8,608 nt of DNA from Pedobacter sp. (GCA_004295885.1 SEDG01000186.1:1-8608); one strand, 5' to 3'; counted from the stretch's first letter, positions 1-6,819 are shown. The notes: a model not told the origin generated them from the letters alone. Program-made: numbers and translations.

Positions 1-43
1 ATAGTGAAAAAACAATTTTTAAACAATTAATCGCCTTTAATAA

Positions 44-766
44 TTAAAAGTGCTGTTGTTCGATATTATTCCTTTCTGCCCATTGCAACTCATTAGGCAA
101 TTCGATATTAGAGAATTCTATATGGATAACTCTTCTTTTGTTATTATTTGTGGTTTTTGAGGAACTATGTAATAATAAAGGTTTCATTATCATTATACCA
201 CCTTTTGGCACCTTACAAATGGTTTTTCTTTCAATGGTCCAATCAATTATTTCTGCTCTATAAATTCCTTTTAAATGAGATTTTGGAATAACTTTCAATG
301 CGCCATTATCCTCATCGGTATCATCTAAATGGATACGGATAGTGAAGTTATGCTGCAGAATATCAATTGGCGGTTGAACAGCAAATTGATTTTGCTTAAT
401 TGTCCAAGGTCCAAAATTATCAAGCGCAACTTTTTTATCCACTGAAATAGTTAAATCTTGATGATAGGCCACAAACCAATTCGATTGTTCTGGTTTATCG
501 AAGTAAATAGATTTAACCAAGAAATAGTTATTACCAAAATTAGATTGGATAACGGCTTTTAATTTTTCGTTGAAGATTAACTTATAAACAGATGGTACTT
601 CTTTTAGGAATTGTCTGATGGCAAATAAATCCACAGATTTTCTGAATGTTTCTTTTGAAGTATCAACTTGATTAATCACATCTAAAATCTGTTCGATTTC
701 ATCATTATTATAAATGTTTGAGATGATGGAGAAGCCTTCGCTTGAGATTTCGTTATTCATATCCAT
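44..766 (-). CDS. Phytanoyl-CoA dioxygenase (PhyH) family protein
   Basis: This is a probable non-haem Fe(II)/2-oxoglutarate-dependent oxygenase of the PhyH family, cytosolic, with unknown substrate. Numbered from the ATG at 766 (240 residues), the iron-binding facial triad is visible as H102-Q-D104 (in VAYHQDLT) and the distal H200 (in LLLHSSS). R211/R212 follow in the expected place for binding the 2-oxoglutarate carboxylate. The conserved turn NGALKVIPKSH lies at 154-164, and the N-terminus (EGFSIISNIYNNDEI) is the usual PhyH opening. Length is normal for bacterial members. The longest frame begins at a GTG at 778, but ATG 766 has a GGA about seven bases upstream and is preferred; ATG 760 is also possible. 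The gene lies about 29 bases downstream of the Imm26-like gene and could share its transcript. The family hydroxylates diverse small molecules (lipids, amino acids, antibiotics, osmolytes), so context does not fix the substrate. Family assignment is firm, function is open. Confidence 0.9.
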   Translation of the reverse strand: MDMNNEISSEGFSIISNIYNNDEIEQILDVINQVDTSKETFRKSVDLFAIRQFLKEVPSVYKLIFNEKLKAVIQSNFGNNYFLVKSIYFDKPEQSNWFVAYHQDLTISVDKKVALDNFGPWTIKQNQFAVQPPIDILQHNFTIRIHLDDTDEDNGALKVIPKSHLKGIYRAEIIDWTIERKTICKVPKGGIMIMKPLLLHSSSKTTNNNKRRVIHIEFSNIELPNELQWAERNNIEQQHF

Positions 767-795
767 AAGAATATCCACATCAATTAGATTTAGGG

Positions 796-1539
796 TTAAG
801 AATTGTTTTTATCTTTAATAATTAAATCTTTTAGCGATTCTTCATCTGCCCAATCACAAGTTCTGAACCAATAATAATTTGCAATGGAATCCAATACATT
901 TGGTGAAAATGATTGTAGTCCAATTTGAAATGTATCAGTACCACTTGGTCCATCGTCTTTATTAGCAAGAGGGGAGTAGTTATCTAAAACTTTCCAGCTC
1001 CAGTTGTTTAAATTAATGGTAGTTGTATGAATTATACTTAAAATTTTTTTATCCAATAGCTCTGAATAACTAATTTCAGCTAAGTCTTTTTTATAATCAA
1101 ATAATGCTACCGTAGGATGTGGTCCAATAATTTGACCGAAAGCAAAGGATTCATCTTCTAATTCTAAAGAAAATATATCTCCCATCTTCCATTTTTGTGG
1201 TTTTGGTGCAACCCAGTTTAGAAGTTTCTCCTTCAGACTGGTCATTTCATTTATATTTAAAGTTTTGGATTTATCAACAGATAGACTCATTAGCTTTTCT
1301 ATTGTAAGAAATATTATTAAAGCATCCTTAGATTGTATTCCTGCGTGTAATTCAGTGAATGTAAATTTTGGTTGCGGTTTGAAATCTAATTCTTGGAGAG
1401 ATTCTTTTAACTTTTTTATACAGCTAAAATTATTTTTTGTTCCTAACAAGTTTCTCAAATCCCCATAAATGTAAAACGACCTTCTATCTCCATCGGGTAA
1501 GTAAACTTTGAATTCTTTTAAATCTATGTAATTTTGCAT
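796..1539 (-). CDS. Imm26-like immunity-family protein with an unassigned N-terminal region
   Basis: This 247-residue soluble protein has no signal peptide or membrane segment. The C-terminal half (about 115-225) resembles the Imm26 family (also named immunity 26/phosphotriesterase HocA family): W117-K-M-G-D121-I-F, then E130-S-F-A-F-G135-Q-I-I, the strand TVALFDYKK, and W182-K-V-L-D-N. That order, a GD-F-x-L opening strand, an xFGQI strand, a LFDY strand and a late WK strand, is the family pattern as I know it. Imm26 proteins are proposed, mainly from gene context, to neutralise toxins of polymorphic secretion systems. No toxin gene lies in this window, so the immunity role is inference. Residues 1-110 match nothing I recognise; they are mixed charged/hydrophobic and may form a separate domain. 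The start is the only nearby ATG and lies 53 bases after the DUF3999 stop, with no Shine-Dalgarno. Family confidence is moderate. Confidence 0.65.
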   Translation of the reverse strand: MQNYIDLKEFKVYLPDGDRRSFYIYGDLRNLLGTKNNFSCIKKLKESLQELDFKPQPKFTFTELHAGIQSKDALIIFLTIEKLMSLSVDKSKTLNINEMTSLKEKLLNWVAPKPQKWKMGDIFSLELEDESFAFGQIIGPHPTVALFDYKKDLAEISYSELLDKKILSIIHTTTINLNNWSWKVLDNYSPLANKDDGPSGTDTFQIGLQSFSPNVLDSIANYYWFRTCDWADEESLKDLIIKDKNNS

Positions 1540-1592
1540 AAGAGGTTTAAACTATTCTTTTTTCTCCTTTTTGATACGATAAATTGTGGAAA

Positions 1593-2828
1593 CTAACTCT
1601 TCAACATTTTATAAGCGAAGAAACCCAATAAACTAATAATTATACCCATTAAACACCAAAGCCATAACTTATTTTCGAATAGCGGCTTCTCAATTTTAGG
1701 CGCAGCAAATGCTGGATTATTTTTCTCTTCTCCAACAGTTAAGGCAGTCATCCCCATCGGGATTTTATTCTCGAAATTCTTTAACTCATAGCTTGGTGCA
1801 ACCGCATCTTTTTTGCCATAATAAAGCGCATAGTTATAATCCGTTTTCTCGAAACGAGCCATTAATTCATAAACGGGGCCTTTTAGTGCAATAGAATTTA
1901 AGCGTAACGGTTTATTATCGTTGTTTTCAATGGTAATTCTTAATCTAGCGACCAATGTGCTTTTGAAACGGAATTCTGGAATTTCTAAAGAGCTTAATGT
2001 GCCTTCATACAAAGGAGCATAGTTATAGTGAATGCCTTTGTCGGTTTTAAAGCTATCTGTAGCAAATTCAATTTTAAATGTTCTGTAAAAATCAAAATCG
2101 CTATGTATATTCAATTTCAAATAGGAAAGAGGAACAATGTCTCCCAAATTCACATCCACTAAAGTTCGCTTGTTTGTAGCATCATTTTGCAACTGGTAAC
2201 CTAGAAACTGAATGTCCTTGTCAATTCCTTTTAGCGTATCTGTTTTGAGGATTTTAGCCGCATTTAACTCAGGTTGTTCGTTAGCTTTTATACAAATTCT
2301 AAAATAGCTGTACTTCGCATCAGCGAAATTCAATTGTGTAAATTGGTAATCGGTGTTGTTATTTTTGATAGATAAAATGCGGTAATCGCTTAAAACTGTA
2401 AACCATTCGGTGTTGTTGTTACTGCCTTCTAAGGTTACTTTCCAGTCGAAATTCGCTTGTTTAAATGATAGTCTAATCTGGTTTAAAGTAGCCGCCGCTG
2501 TTGCCTGAAAAGTGTAATAATAGCCATTTTGGTTATTTGTTTGATTGATGATATTGAAACTGGTTTCTCTTTCAGTAACCTGATTGGCGCTTTGTTCTAA
2601 AATGTAAGGGACTTCAATGGTGTCTTTCCCTTTTGTACCGTAAATTCTTAAATCTTCCAAGCCAGCATTAGCCCTTTTAAAAACCTGATTTGGGACTTGT
2701 AAACTATGCCAGTTGGTTGTTACACCTTTTAAATCCCTTTGGTATTGGTACTGATTTGTTTGCGCTTTTAAACCTAAAGCACCAAAAATAAATATTGCTG
2801 TAAGTTTAATTTTCTGCTTTAACATCAT
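1593..2828 (-). CDS. DUF3999 family envelope protein
   Basis: A 411-residue secreted, membrane-anchored protein of the DUF3999 family, function unknown. From the start at 2828 (MMLKQKIK), residues 1-22 form a signal peptide ending in LKA before Gln23. Residues 110-182 look like a galactose-binding (F5/8 type C-like) beta-sandwich with the typical run DWKVTLEGSNNNTEWF, and about 222-300 may be a second such unit. The family-typical segment YALYYGKKDAVAPSYEL follows at 333-349. One C-terminal membrane helix (about 388-408) ends in a short basic tail. The topology is therefore a large periplasmic part held by the C-terminal helix. A longer in-frame start exists at 2888, but it would bury the signal peptide behind 20 residues and deepen the overlap with the upstream gene to 83 bases, so 2828 (or the adjacent ATG at 2825) is chosen. 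It overlaps the DUF2339 stop by about 23 bases, implying coupled translation. Confidence 0.87.
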   Translation of the reverse strand: MMLKQKIKLTAIFIFGALGLKAQTNQYQYQRDLKGVTTNWHSLQVPNQVFKRANAGLEDLRIYGTKGKDTIEVPYILEQSANQVTERETSFNIINQTNNQNGYYYTFQATAAATLNQIRLSFKQANFDWKVTLEGSNNNTEWFTVLSDYRILSIKNNNTDYQFTQLNFADAKYSYFRICIKANEQPELNAAKILKTDTLKGIDKDIQFLGYQLQNDATNKRTLVDVNLGDIVPLSYLKLNIHSDFDFYRTFKIEFATDSFKTDKGIHYNYAPLYEGTLSSLEIPEFRFKSTLVARLRITIENNDNKPLRLNSIALKGPVYELMARFEKTDYNYALYYGKKDAVAPSYELKNFENKIPMGMTALTVGEEKNNPAFAAPKIEKPLFENKLWLWCLMGIIISLLGFFAYKMLKS

Positions 2829-4896
2829 CGTTAATTTTAAGTTTGTATTTGTTATAAAGGAATGAAATGATGAGTAGAAGTATGCCAAGTGATACGAAAA
2901 CGATGGTTTTAGAAATGGTATCTAAAGATGAAATGTCATAAAAGAATAGCTTGATTAAGGTAATGGCAAATAAGGCAATTGCACCAATTCGCAAATACTT
3001 TTTGTTTTTCCATAAACCCATCCCGATGAGGAACAAGGCATAAACTCCCCATAAAATACTTAGACCTAGCTTGTAGCCGGTGCTTAAACCATTTAATTCT
3101 AAAATATGTAGCAGTTCACTGCTCAAAACCCAGAGTATAGCAATATATAACAGATAGTCGAACGCTGTTTTAAATTTAACCTTAAATATTTCAGACTTGC
3201 TTAATTGGTAACAACTTGTAATCAGCAATGCGAAGAAGATTAATGAAACGTATCTAATGCCGATGTTCATTGTGCCGCTTACAAAATATTTATTGTCCTG
3301 TAAAATATATGCTTCCCTCAATTCGCTTAAAACATATAATCCTTGGGTAAGGAAAGCTAAAATAGTTAACACGTTTAATATGGCATTAGTAACGGCTAAT
3401 TCTTTGCTTTTTATCTTGCTAATGTTTAGGTAGGTTAAAATGCTGGCAAATAATAGCGTGTAAATGTAAACGCAAGTTGTTTTAAATAAAGGATAATTGT
3501 AGTTGTAGGCAAAATCATAATCTTCCTTTGAGTTTACTTTCAAATCAACTTTAGTGTATTGATATAGATTTGTGAAATAGTTAGCAATCTCCTTTTCATA
3601 GATAGCAATGTTTTTCATTCTGCCTAAGTAGAATAAAATTGAAGCCTCTACTACCCAGAAAATGGTTACCCAATTGCCACTTAATTGCACTGGAACTGCC
3701 ATGGTAACAAACGTAATTACCATTGCTAATATAAAGTAGAACAAGTTTTTGTCGGCCAATTTCCGCTTGTAAATAATTAAACTCACCACAAAGTGGATGA
3801 TGGCGTTACCCAAAGTAAACAGTCCTAATAACTCGCTACCATTTGGAGATTCATTTAAGGCATAATAACCAATGCCGTAGAAAATGAAAGAGTTCAACAA
3901 CAGAATAATTACATCGGTAATGGTAAACTGTTCTTTTCTAACTACTTTGTAAGCCAGATTTGTGATGTAAAAAGTGATAAAGAAAATGCCCGAAAATAGG
4001 AGCGTTACCTTCGCATAGCTCAAGCCATCGCTCAGTGGAATTCGCCAAGCCAAAAAGATAAGCCAAGTAATACCAAATGATAAATAGAACAAAGGTTTCC
4101 AATGTTTCTTGAAGGCTAAAACTAATATCCCAAGGTTAATGATGGCTATGTAAGAAAAGAGGATAATCACTTTTCCAGAGCCATCACTTAGCAAAAATGG
4201 AACGGCATAAGCGCCGACCATTCCGATATGGGCAATTACTTGTTGGTTGTATTTAATGGCAGCGACGACGGTAAATGAGGTGAAAATGACCATCAGCACA
4301 AAAGCCATTGTTTGCGGAATAAGTTGGTAATAACCATAAGCCGCATAGGTAATAAAATACATAATGGCTATGGAACCGCTCAATAAAACAGCGCTAAAAC
4401 TTTCGTATTTTGCTTTTAGCTTTATCGCAAAGCCCATTAAACCAACGCCCACTAAATAACCTAAAATAATACGAGTTAGCGGACTAATCAATCCTTTATC
4501 AATAGCTAATTTTGCGCCAATGGCAACGCCGATGACTAATATTAAAATCCCTATTTTGCTGATTAGATTTTCGCCGATGAACTTTTCAAAATCAGATTTA
4601 CCAATATTTTCTCTTTTAAACTTATCCGTAAAGCTTGGCTGTTTATATTGAGGCTGTGGCTTAGCCTGAAAAGGAGGAGGAGTAGTGATTGGAGCCGAAA
4701 TTATAGGGATAGTTTTTATTTCCTCGACAGGCTTAGGTTGATATTCGCTTTGCGGAATTGCTGGCGCTAAACCACCTTGCAATTGCCTTATTTCTTCTCT
4801 TAAAATATTTATTTCTGTTCCAAAATCTTGTTGCCTGATGGAAAGATTTTCCAGTTTTATTAACAGTAGGTTTAATTTTTCGTCCTTATTATCCAT
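2806..4896 (-). CDS. DUF2339 family polytopic membrane protein
   Basis: A 696-residue inner-membrane protein of the DUF2339 family, whose molecular role is not established. It opens with a short coiled-coil-like stretch (about 5-40, heptad Leu/Ile with Glu/Arg), then a proline-rich linker (44-88, including TTPPPF). The family signature follows: FEKFIGENLISKIG (103-116) leading into the first membrane helix, then AIDKGLISPLTRIILGY (131-147). From there to the end is a long succession of hydrophobic helices, roughly 18-20, broken by one larger soluble loop (about 435-465, KEIANYFTNLYQYTKVDLK). The C-terminus is charged (KLKINDDVKAEN). Length and layout (N-terminal coil, linker, many helices) are as expected for the family. 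It is the first gene of a minus-strand run; no convincing -7 promoter or ribosome site is seen upstream. Its last codons overlap the start of the DUF3999 gene, a family pairing also found in other bacteria, so the two proteins probably act in one envelope complex (inference). Confidence 0.9.
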   Translation of the reverse strand: MDNKDEKLNLLLIKLENLSIRQQDFGTEINILREEIRQLQGGLAPAIPQSEYQPKPVEEIKTIPIISAPITTPPPFQAKPQPQYKQPSFTDKFKRENIGKSDFEKFIGENLISKIGILILVIGVAIGAKLAIDKGLISPLTRIILGYLVGVGLMGFAIKLKAKYESFSAVLLSGSIAIMYFITYAAYGYYQLIPQTMAFVLMVIFTSFTVVAAIKYNQQVIAHIGMVGAYAVPFLLSDGSGKVIILFSYIAIINLGILVLAFKKHWKPLFYLSFGITWLIFLAWRIPLSDGLSYAKVTLLFSGIFFITFYITNLAYKVVRKEQFTITDVIILLLNSFIFYGIGYYALNESPNGSELLGLFTLGNAIIHFVVSLIIYKRKLADKNLFYFILAMVITFVTMAVPVQLSGNWVTIFWVVEASILFYLGRMKNIAIYEKEIANYFTNLYQYTKVDLKVNSKEDYDFAYNYNYPLFKTTCVYIYTLLFASILTYLNISKIKSKELAVTNAILNVLTILAFLTQGLYVLSELREAYILQDNKYFVSGTMNIGIRYVSLIFFALLITSCYQLSKSEIFKVKFKTAFDYLLYIAILWVLSSELLHILELNGLSTGYKLGLSILWGVYALFLIGMGLWKNKKYLRIGAIALFAITLIKLFFYDISSLDTISKTIVFVSLGILLLIISFLYNKYKLKINDDVKAEN

Positions 4897-4982
4897 TCAG
4901 TTAAATTTTCATAGTTATTTGATGAATATAAGCATTTTGCTCAATTCATCGGATGACTAACGCTGTAATAAATATAAGAATG

Positions 4983-5045
4983 AATTAGGAGCGAGGGTGA
5001 AATATTATACCTCGCCCCTAAATTCTCTCCTGAAAGAGAGTGGAT
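4983..5045. repeat. Two adjacent inverted repeats, probable degenerate intergenic repeat unit
   Basis: The 164-base spacer between the four-cysteine gene and DUF2339 holds two hairpins back to back. The first pairs 4985-4996 (TTAGGAGCGAGG) with 5010-5021 (CCTCGCCCCTAA), 11 of 12 positions matching, around a 13-base loop. The second pairs CTCTC (5025-5029) with GAGAG (5036-5040) and is flanked by AAAT/ATTT. Together they read like the C-rich/G-rich intergenic repeats common in Bacteroidetes genomes. On the minus strand the first stem is followed by a moderately T-rich run but no clean T tract, so a transcription-termination role for the upstream gene is possible, not shown. The rest of the spacer (4897-4982 and 5046-5060) shows nothing I can name. 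Confidence 0.45.
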
Positions 5046-5060
5046 TTGCCGGCACAAGGC

Positions 5061-5492
5061 CTAATAATTCTTGTGAAATGAATCGTCTAATTTTTCGGCT
5101 TTTTTATAAGCTTTCGCCATAAAGCCACTTCCATATTTTTTATTTAACAATTTCTGCATTTTAATGCTATAGCATTGCATTTCTGGTATGCTCGTACATT
5201 TTCCGCCAACAAATAGCGTAATGTCGTATTCGGTGGATAGGATTGATTTGAAGGTGGAATAGTCGGTTTCATTCAAAAGCCCCCACCAGATAATTTGATA
5301 TTTTTCTTTTTCGAAATCAATAACGGCATTTTTTTCTGCTACTAAGCAAGTCGTACACTTGTAATAAAGTTCTGCATAAGCTTTACTGTGATAAAAATAC
5401 ATTTCAGGAATAACGAAATAATAAGCACTTGCGAAACCTATAATCACAAAATTAAATGCAAACGAAAATAATACGAGTTTTGTAAATTTCAT
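5061..5492 (-). CDS. Hypothetical secreted or membrane-anchored protein with four cysteines
   Basis: I do not recognise this 143-residue protein. Residues 1-28 are a hydrophobic segment (LVLFSFAFNFVIIGFASAYYF) after a short basic start, either a signal peptide cleaved near ASA or an N-terminal anchor. The remainder would then be outside the cytoplasm. It has four cysteines there: a CxxC pair at C46/C49 (KCTTCL), then C99 and C107 (GKCTSIPEMQCYS), which could form two disulfides. The C-terminal part (MQKLLNKKYGSGFMAKAYKKAEKL) is a basic amphipathic helix. The CxxC is not in a recognisable thioredoxin fold (no WCxxC, no cis-Pro region), so an oxidoreductase role is not claimed. The start is the first ATG after the divergent spacer, with no Shine-Dalgarno. 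It is transcribed away from the DUF4395 gene, 55 bases apart. Confidence 0.7.
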   Translation of the reverse strand: MKFTKLVLFSFAFNFVIIGFASAYYFVIPEMYFYHSKAYAELYYKCTTCLVAEKNAVIDFEKEKYQIIWWGLLNETDYSTFKSILSTEYDITLFVGGKCTSIPEMQCYSIKMQKLLNKKYGSGFMAKAYKKAEKLDDSFHKNY

Positions 5493-5524
5493 ATCTTAAG
5501 GATGCCTCGAGCTCTGTTATTCCA

Positions 5525-5532
5525 TACCTTTG
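5525..5532 (+). promoter_or_regulatory. Candidate Bacteroidetes -7 promoter element of the DUF4395 gene
   Basis: TACCTTTG matches the Bacteroidetes sigma-ABfr -7 consensus TAnnTTTG exactly and lies 15 bases before the ATG at 5548, in the divergent spacer. No clear TTG -33 element is seen about 20 bases upstream, and a transcript from here would have a leader of only about 10 bases. The match is short enough to occur by chance. Confidence 0.35.
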
Positions 5533-5547
5533 TTAAAAATCAATTAA

Positions 5548-5985
5548 ATGGAAATATCTTGTCCAGTTTCATCAGAAAGAATTAATGAAAATGTAGTTCG
5601 TTTAATTGCATTGATGGTGGCTATTATTGGGATTTATAGCCTGCTTTTTGCAGATTTCTACGCAATCATATTCTTGCTAATAGATTTTGGAATTAGGAGT
5701 TTTACTTCAGGAAAATTTAGTCTTTTGAAATTTATAGCTCTAAAACTATTCAAGCTATTTTCCTTACCCACAAAATTAACCGATTTAGCACCAAAGAAAT
5801 TTGCAGCAACATTGGGTTTTGTTTTCTGTTTAGTTATTGGGGTGTTTTATTTGTTTAGCCAAATCTACATCGCCCTTGGCTTAACGGTTGTATTGCTCAT
5901 ATTTGCCATACTTGAAAGCGTTTTTGCCATCTGTGTCGGTTGTTATGTTTACAGCTTTTGGCAATCTATTTCGAGGAAGAGGTAA
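5548..5985 (+). CDS. DUF4395 family membrane protein
   Basis: A 145-residue integral membrane protein of the DUF4395 family. It begins with the family's SCPVSSERINENVVRL (4-19, Cys5), followed by hydrophobic helices at about 17-34 and 36-50. The conserved cytosolic-loop element DLAPKKFAATLG is at 79-90, helices follow at about 90-105 and 107-135, and the signature C129-V-G-C132 sits in the last helix. Length is normal for the family. No biochemical function is established. The CxGC pair and the N-terminal Cys suggest a redox or thiol role, and relatives are often encoded near thioredoxin or rhodanese-type genes (family knowledge), but neither lies here. The only nearby partner with a Cys pair is the divergent four-cysteine gene. 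The ATG at 5548 follows a TAnnTTTG element and places Cys5 at its usual position. Confidence 0.88.
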   Translation: MEISCPVSSERINENVVRLIALMVAIIGIYSLLFADFYAIIFLLIDFGIRSFTSGKFSLLKFIALKLFKLFSLPTKLTDLAPKKFAATLGFVFCLVIGVFYLFSQIYIALGLTVVLLIFAILESVFAICVGCYVYSFWQSISRKR

Positions 5986-6025
5986 AGAGTACTTAATTCT
6001 TTTTCCAATTAATTAAAAAAATTAA

Positions 6026-6133
6026 TCGAAAGTAAAAAGCATAAATGTAGACAGAAAAATCGTGTTTATTGGCGTGTTTCTGTGGTTAATATTCATATCT
6101 TGTTTTACCTACTATGAAAAGCAAGCTAAATGA
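6026..6133 (+). pseudogene. Start-less short hydrophobic reading frame, possible decayed membrane peptide
   Basis: This frame is open from 6026 (after a TAA at 6023) to the TGA at 6131-6133. It ends in VDRKIVFIGVFLWLIF followed by ISCFTYYEKQAK: a basic residue pair, one membrane-length hydrophobic stretch, then a polar tail, as in a real single-pass peptide. There is no in-frame ATG. An ATG at 6045 is one base out of frame and immediately hits TAG, so loss of a single base (ATG-GTA to ATGTA) would explain the damage. A GTG at 6062 is the only in-frame alternative start and would cut into the hydrophobic part. The stop overlaps the next gene's start as ATGA, the arrangement of coupled genes. 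It could equally be chance, since AT-rich DNA often encodes hydrophobic runs. Confidence 0.3.
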
Positions 6134-6792
6134 ACACTTCACAATACCTCAGACTTTCCAATGAGCTACAACAGCTAATTAGGGAAAAACAAATTCCATT
6201 AAATTGGGGTGCCGTTCAAAACGATAAAATAGATAACAAAATAAAACTTTTCGATTGCAATTCATTTGATGAACTTAAAATCGCAATAGCAAGTTTTGCA
6301 TATGATGAAATCATTTATTTCAAAAGAAGATGGTTTTTAATGCAGTGTGCCAAATGCGATGAATATCTTTTCAACTTGAATCAGAATGTAAAAGCGAATC
6401 CAAATTCGAGAGACCAAGGGTATGACATAGAGTTTAATAATGACGGAACATTAAGATTTGATGTGAAAGGAACAATAATCCCGAAATTTTTTAGGGCAGA
6501 TGCTGAAGCAATCATCACAGACCCAACTCCTCTTGTCGATTATTTCTACGAACATCAAAGTCTTGGGATTAGAAATCAAATACAAAACAGATTATTCATC
6601 ATCCATCATTCTTTTAAAAAGCCAGAAAGAGAACTTGTGCTCAGATGCCACTGGAAATTTAAAGACGAAGTTTATCGAAATTATGCTTCAAAAATCTCCA
6701 CAAACACTAGATTCATCACCTATAGGAACGTAAAAGCCGATGTAATTTTTATTTTAGAAAATAAAGATGGAAGTTTTGAATGTAGGTTTTAG
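6130..6792 (+). CDS. Hypothetical protein, candidate PD-(D/E)xK nuclease fold
   Basis: A 220-residue soluble protein I cannot assign by name. The middle carries a motif like a restriction-endonuclease-fold active site: D95-Q-G-Y-D99-I (strand and first acid), then 11 residues, then F110-D111-V-K113-G-T. Acidic residues D59/E60 in the preceding helix could supply the helical Glu, and QNRLFIIHHS (152-161) looks like the following core strand. This gives a D-x(11)-D-x-K spacing within the range of PD-(D/E)xK enzymes. No methyltransferase or specificity gene lies beside it, so it is not an obvious restriction system. A pair C73-x-x-C76 is present, too little for a zinc site by itself. The C-terminal part (YRNYASKISTNTRFITY) is basic and could bind nucleic acid. 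The ATG overlaps the TGA of a start-less hydrophobic frame; an upstream ATG at 6114 is out of frame. The function is inferred from the motif alone. Confidence 0.6.
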   Translation: MNTSQYLRLSNELQQLIREKQIPLNWGAVQNDKIDNKIKLFDCNSFDELKIAIASFAYDEIIYFKRRWFLMQCAKCDEYLFNLNQNVKANPNSRDQGYDIEFNNDGTLRFDVKGTIIPKFFRADAEAIITDPTPLVDYFYEHQSLGIRNQIQNRLFIIHHSFKKPERELVLRCHWKFKDEVYRNYASKISTNTRFITYRNVKADVIFILENKDGSFECRF

Positions 6793-6793
6793 T

Positions 6794-6819
6794 AACTGGA
6801 AACTGTCAACTGAAAACCG
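6794..6819. repeat. Short imperfect AACTG(G/A)AAAC direct repeats between convergent genes
   Basis: The 28-base gap between the two convergent stop codons is almost wholly made of AACTGGAAACTGTC (6794-6807) followed by AACTGAAAACCG (6808-6819), that is three AAACTG/AACTGA-type units. There is no hairpin terminator. Such ACTGAAAACTG strings recur in Bacteroidetes intergenic DNA as far as I recall, but their function is unknown and this copy is very short. Confidence 0.3.

Noticed and set aside
767..778. GTG start giving a longer PhyH protein (MDILMDMNNE)
   Set aside because: The GTG adds only four residues with no ribosome site. The in-frame ATG at 766 has a GGA at suitable distance and fits family N-termini better.
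1265..1468. 67-codon open frame on the plus strand
   Set aside because: It lies antisense inside the Imm26-like gene, has low-complexity Phe/Ser/Asn content and no family resemblance; it is a shadow of the real gene.
1709..1894. 61-codon open frame on the plus strand
   Set aside because: It is antisense to the DUF3999 coding region, with no recognisable domain or start signal.
2829..2888. Upstream start for the DUF3999 gene
   Set aside because: It would place 20 residues before a classic signal peptide and extend the overlap with DUF2339 to 83 bases.
6007..6026. ATTAAT-A-rich-loop-ATTAAT hairpin after the DUF4395 gene as a terminator
   Set aside because: The six-base stem is all A/T with no following T tract, and is expected by chance in such AT-rich sequence.
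6500..6733. 77-codon plus-strand frame within the nuclease-like gene
   Set aside because: It is a same-strand overlap in another frame. The longer frame has coherent strand/helix pattern and motif, this one does not.
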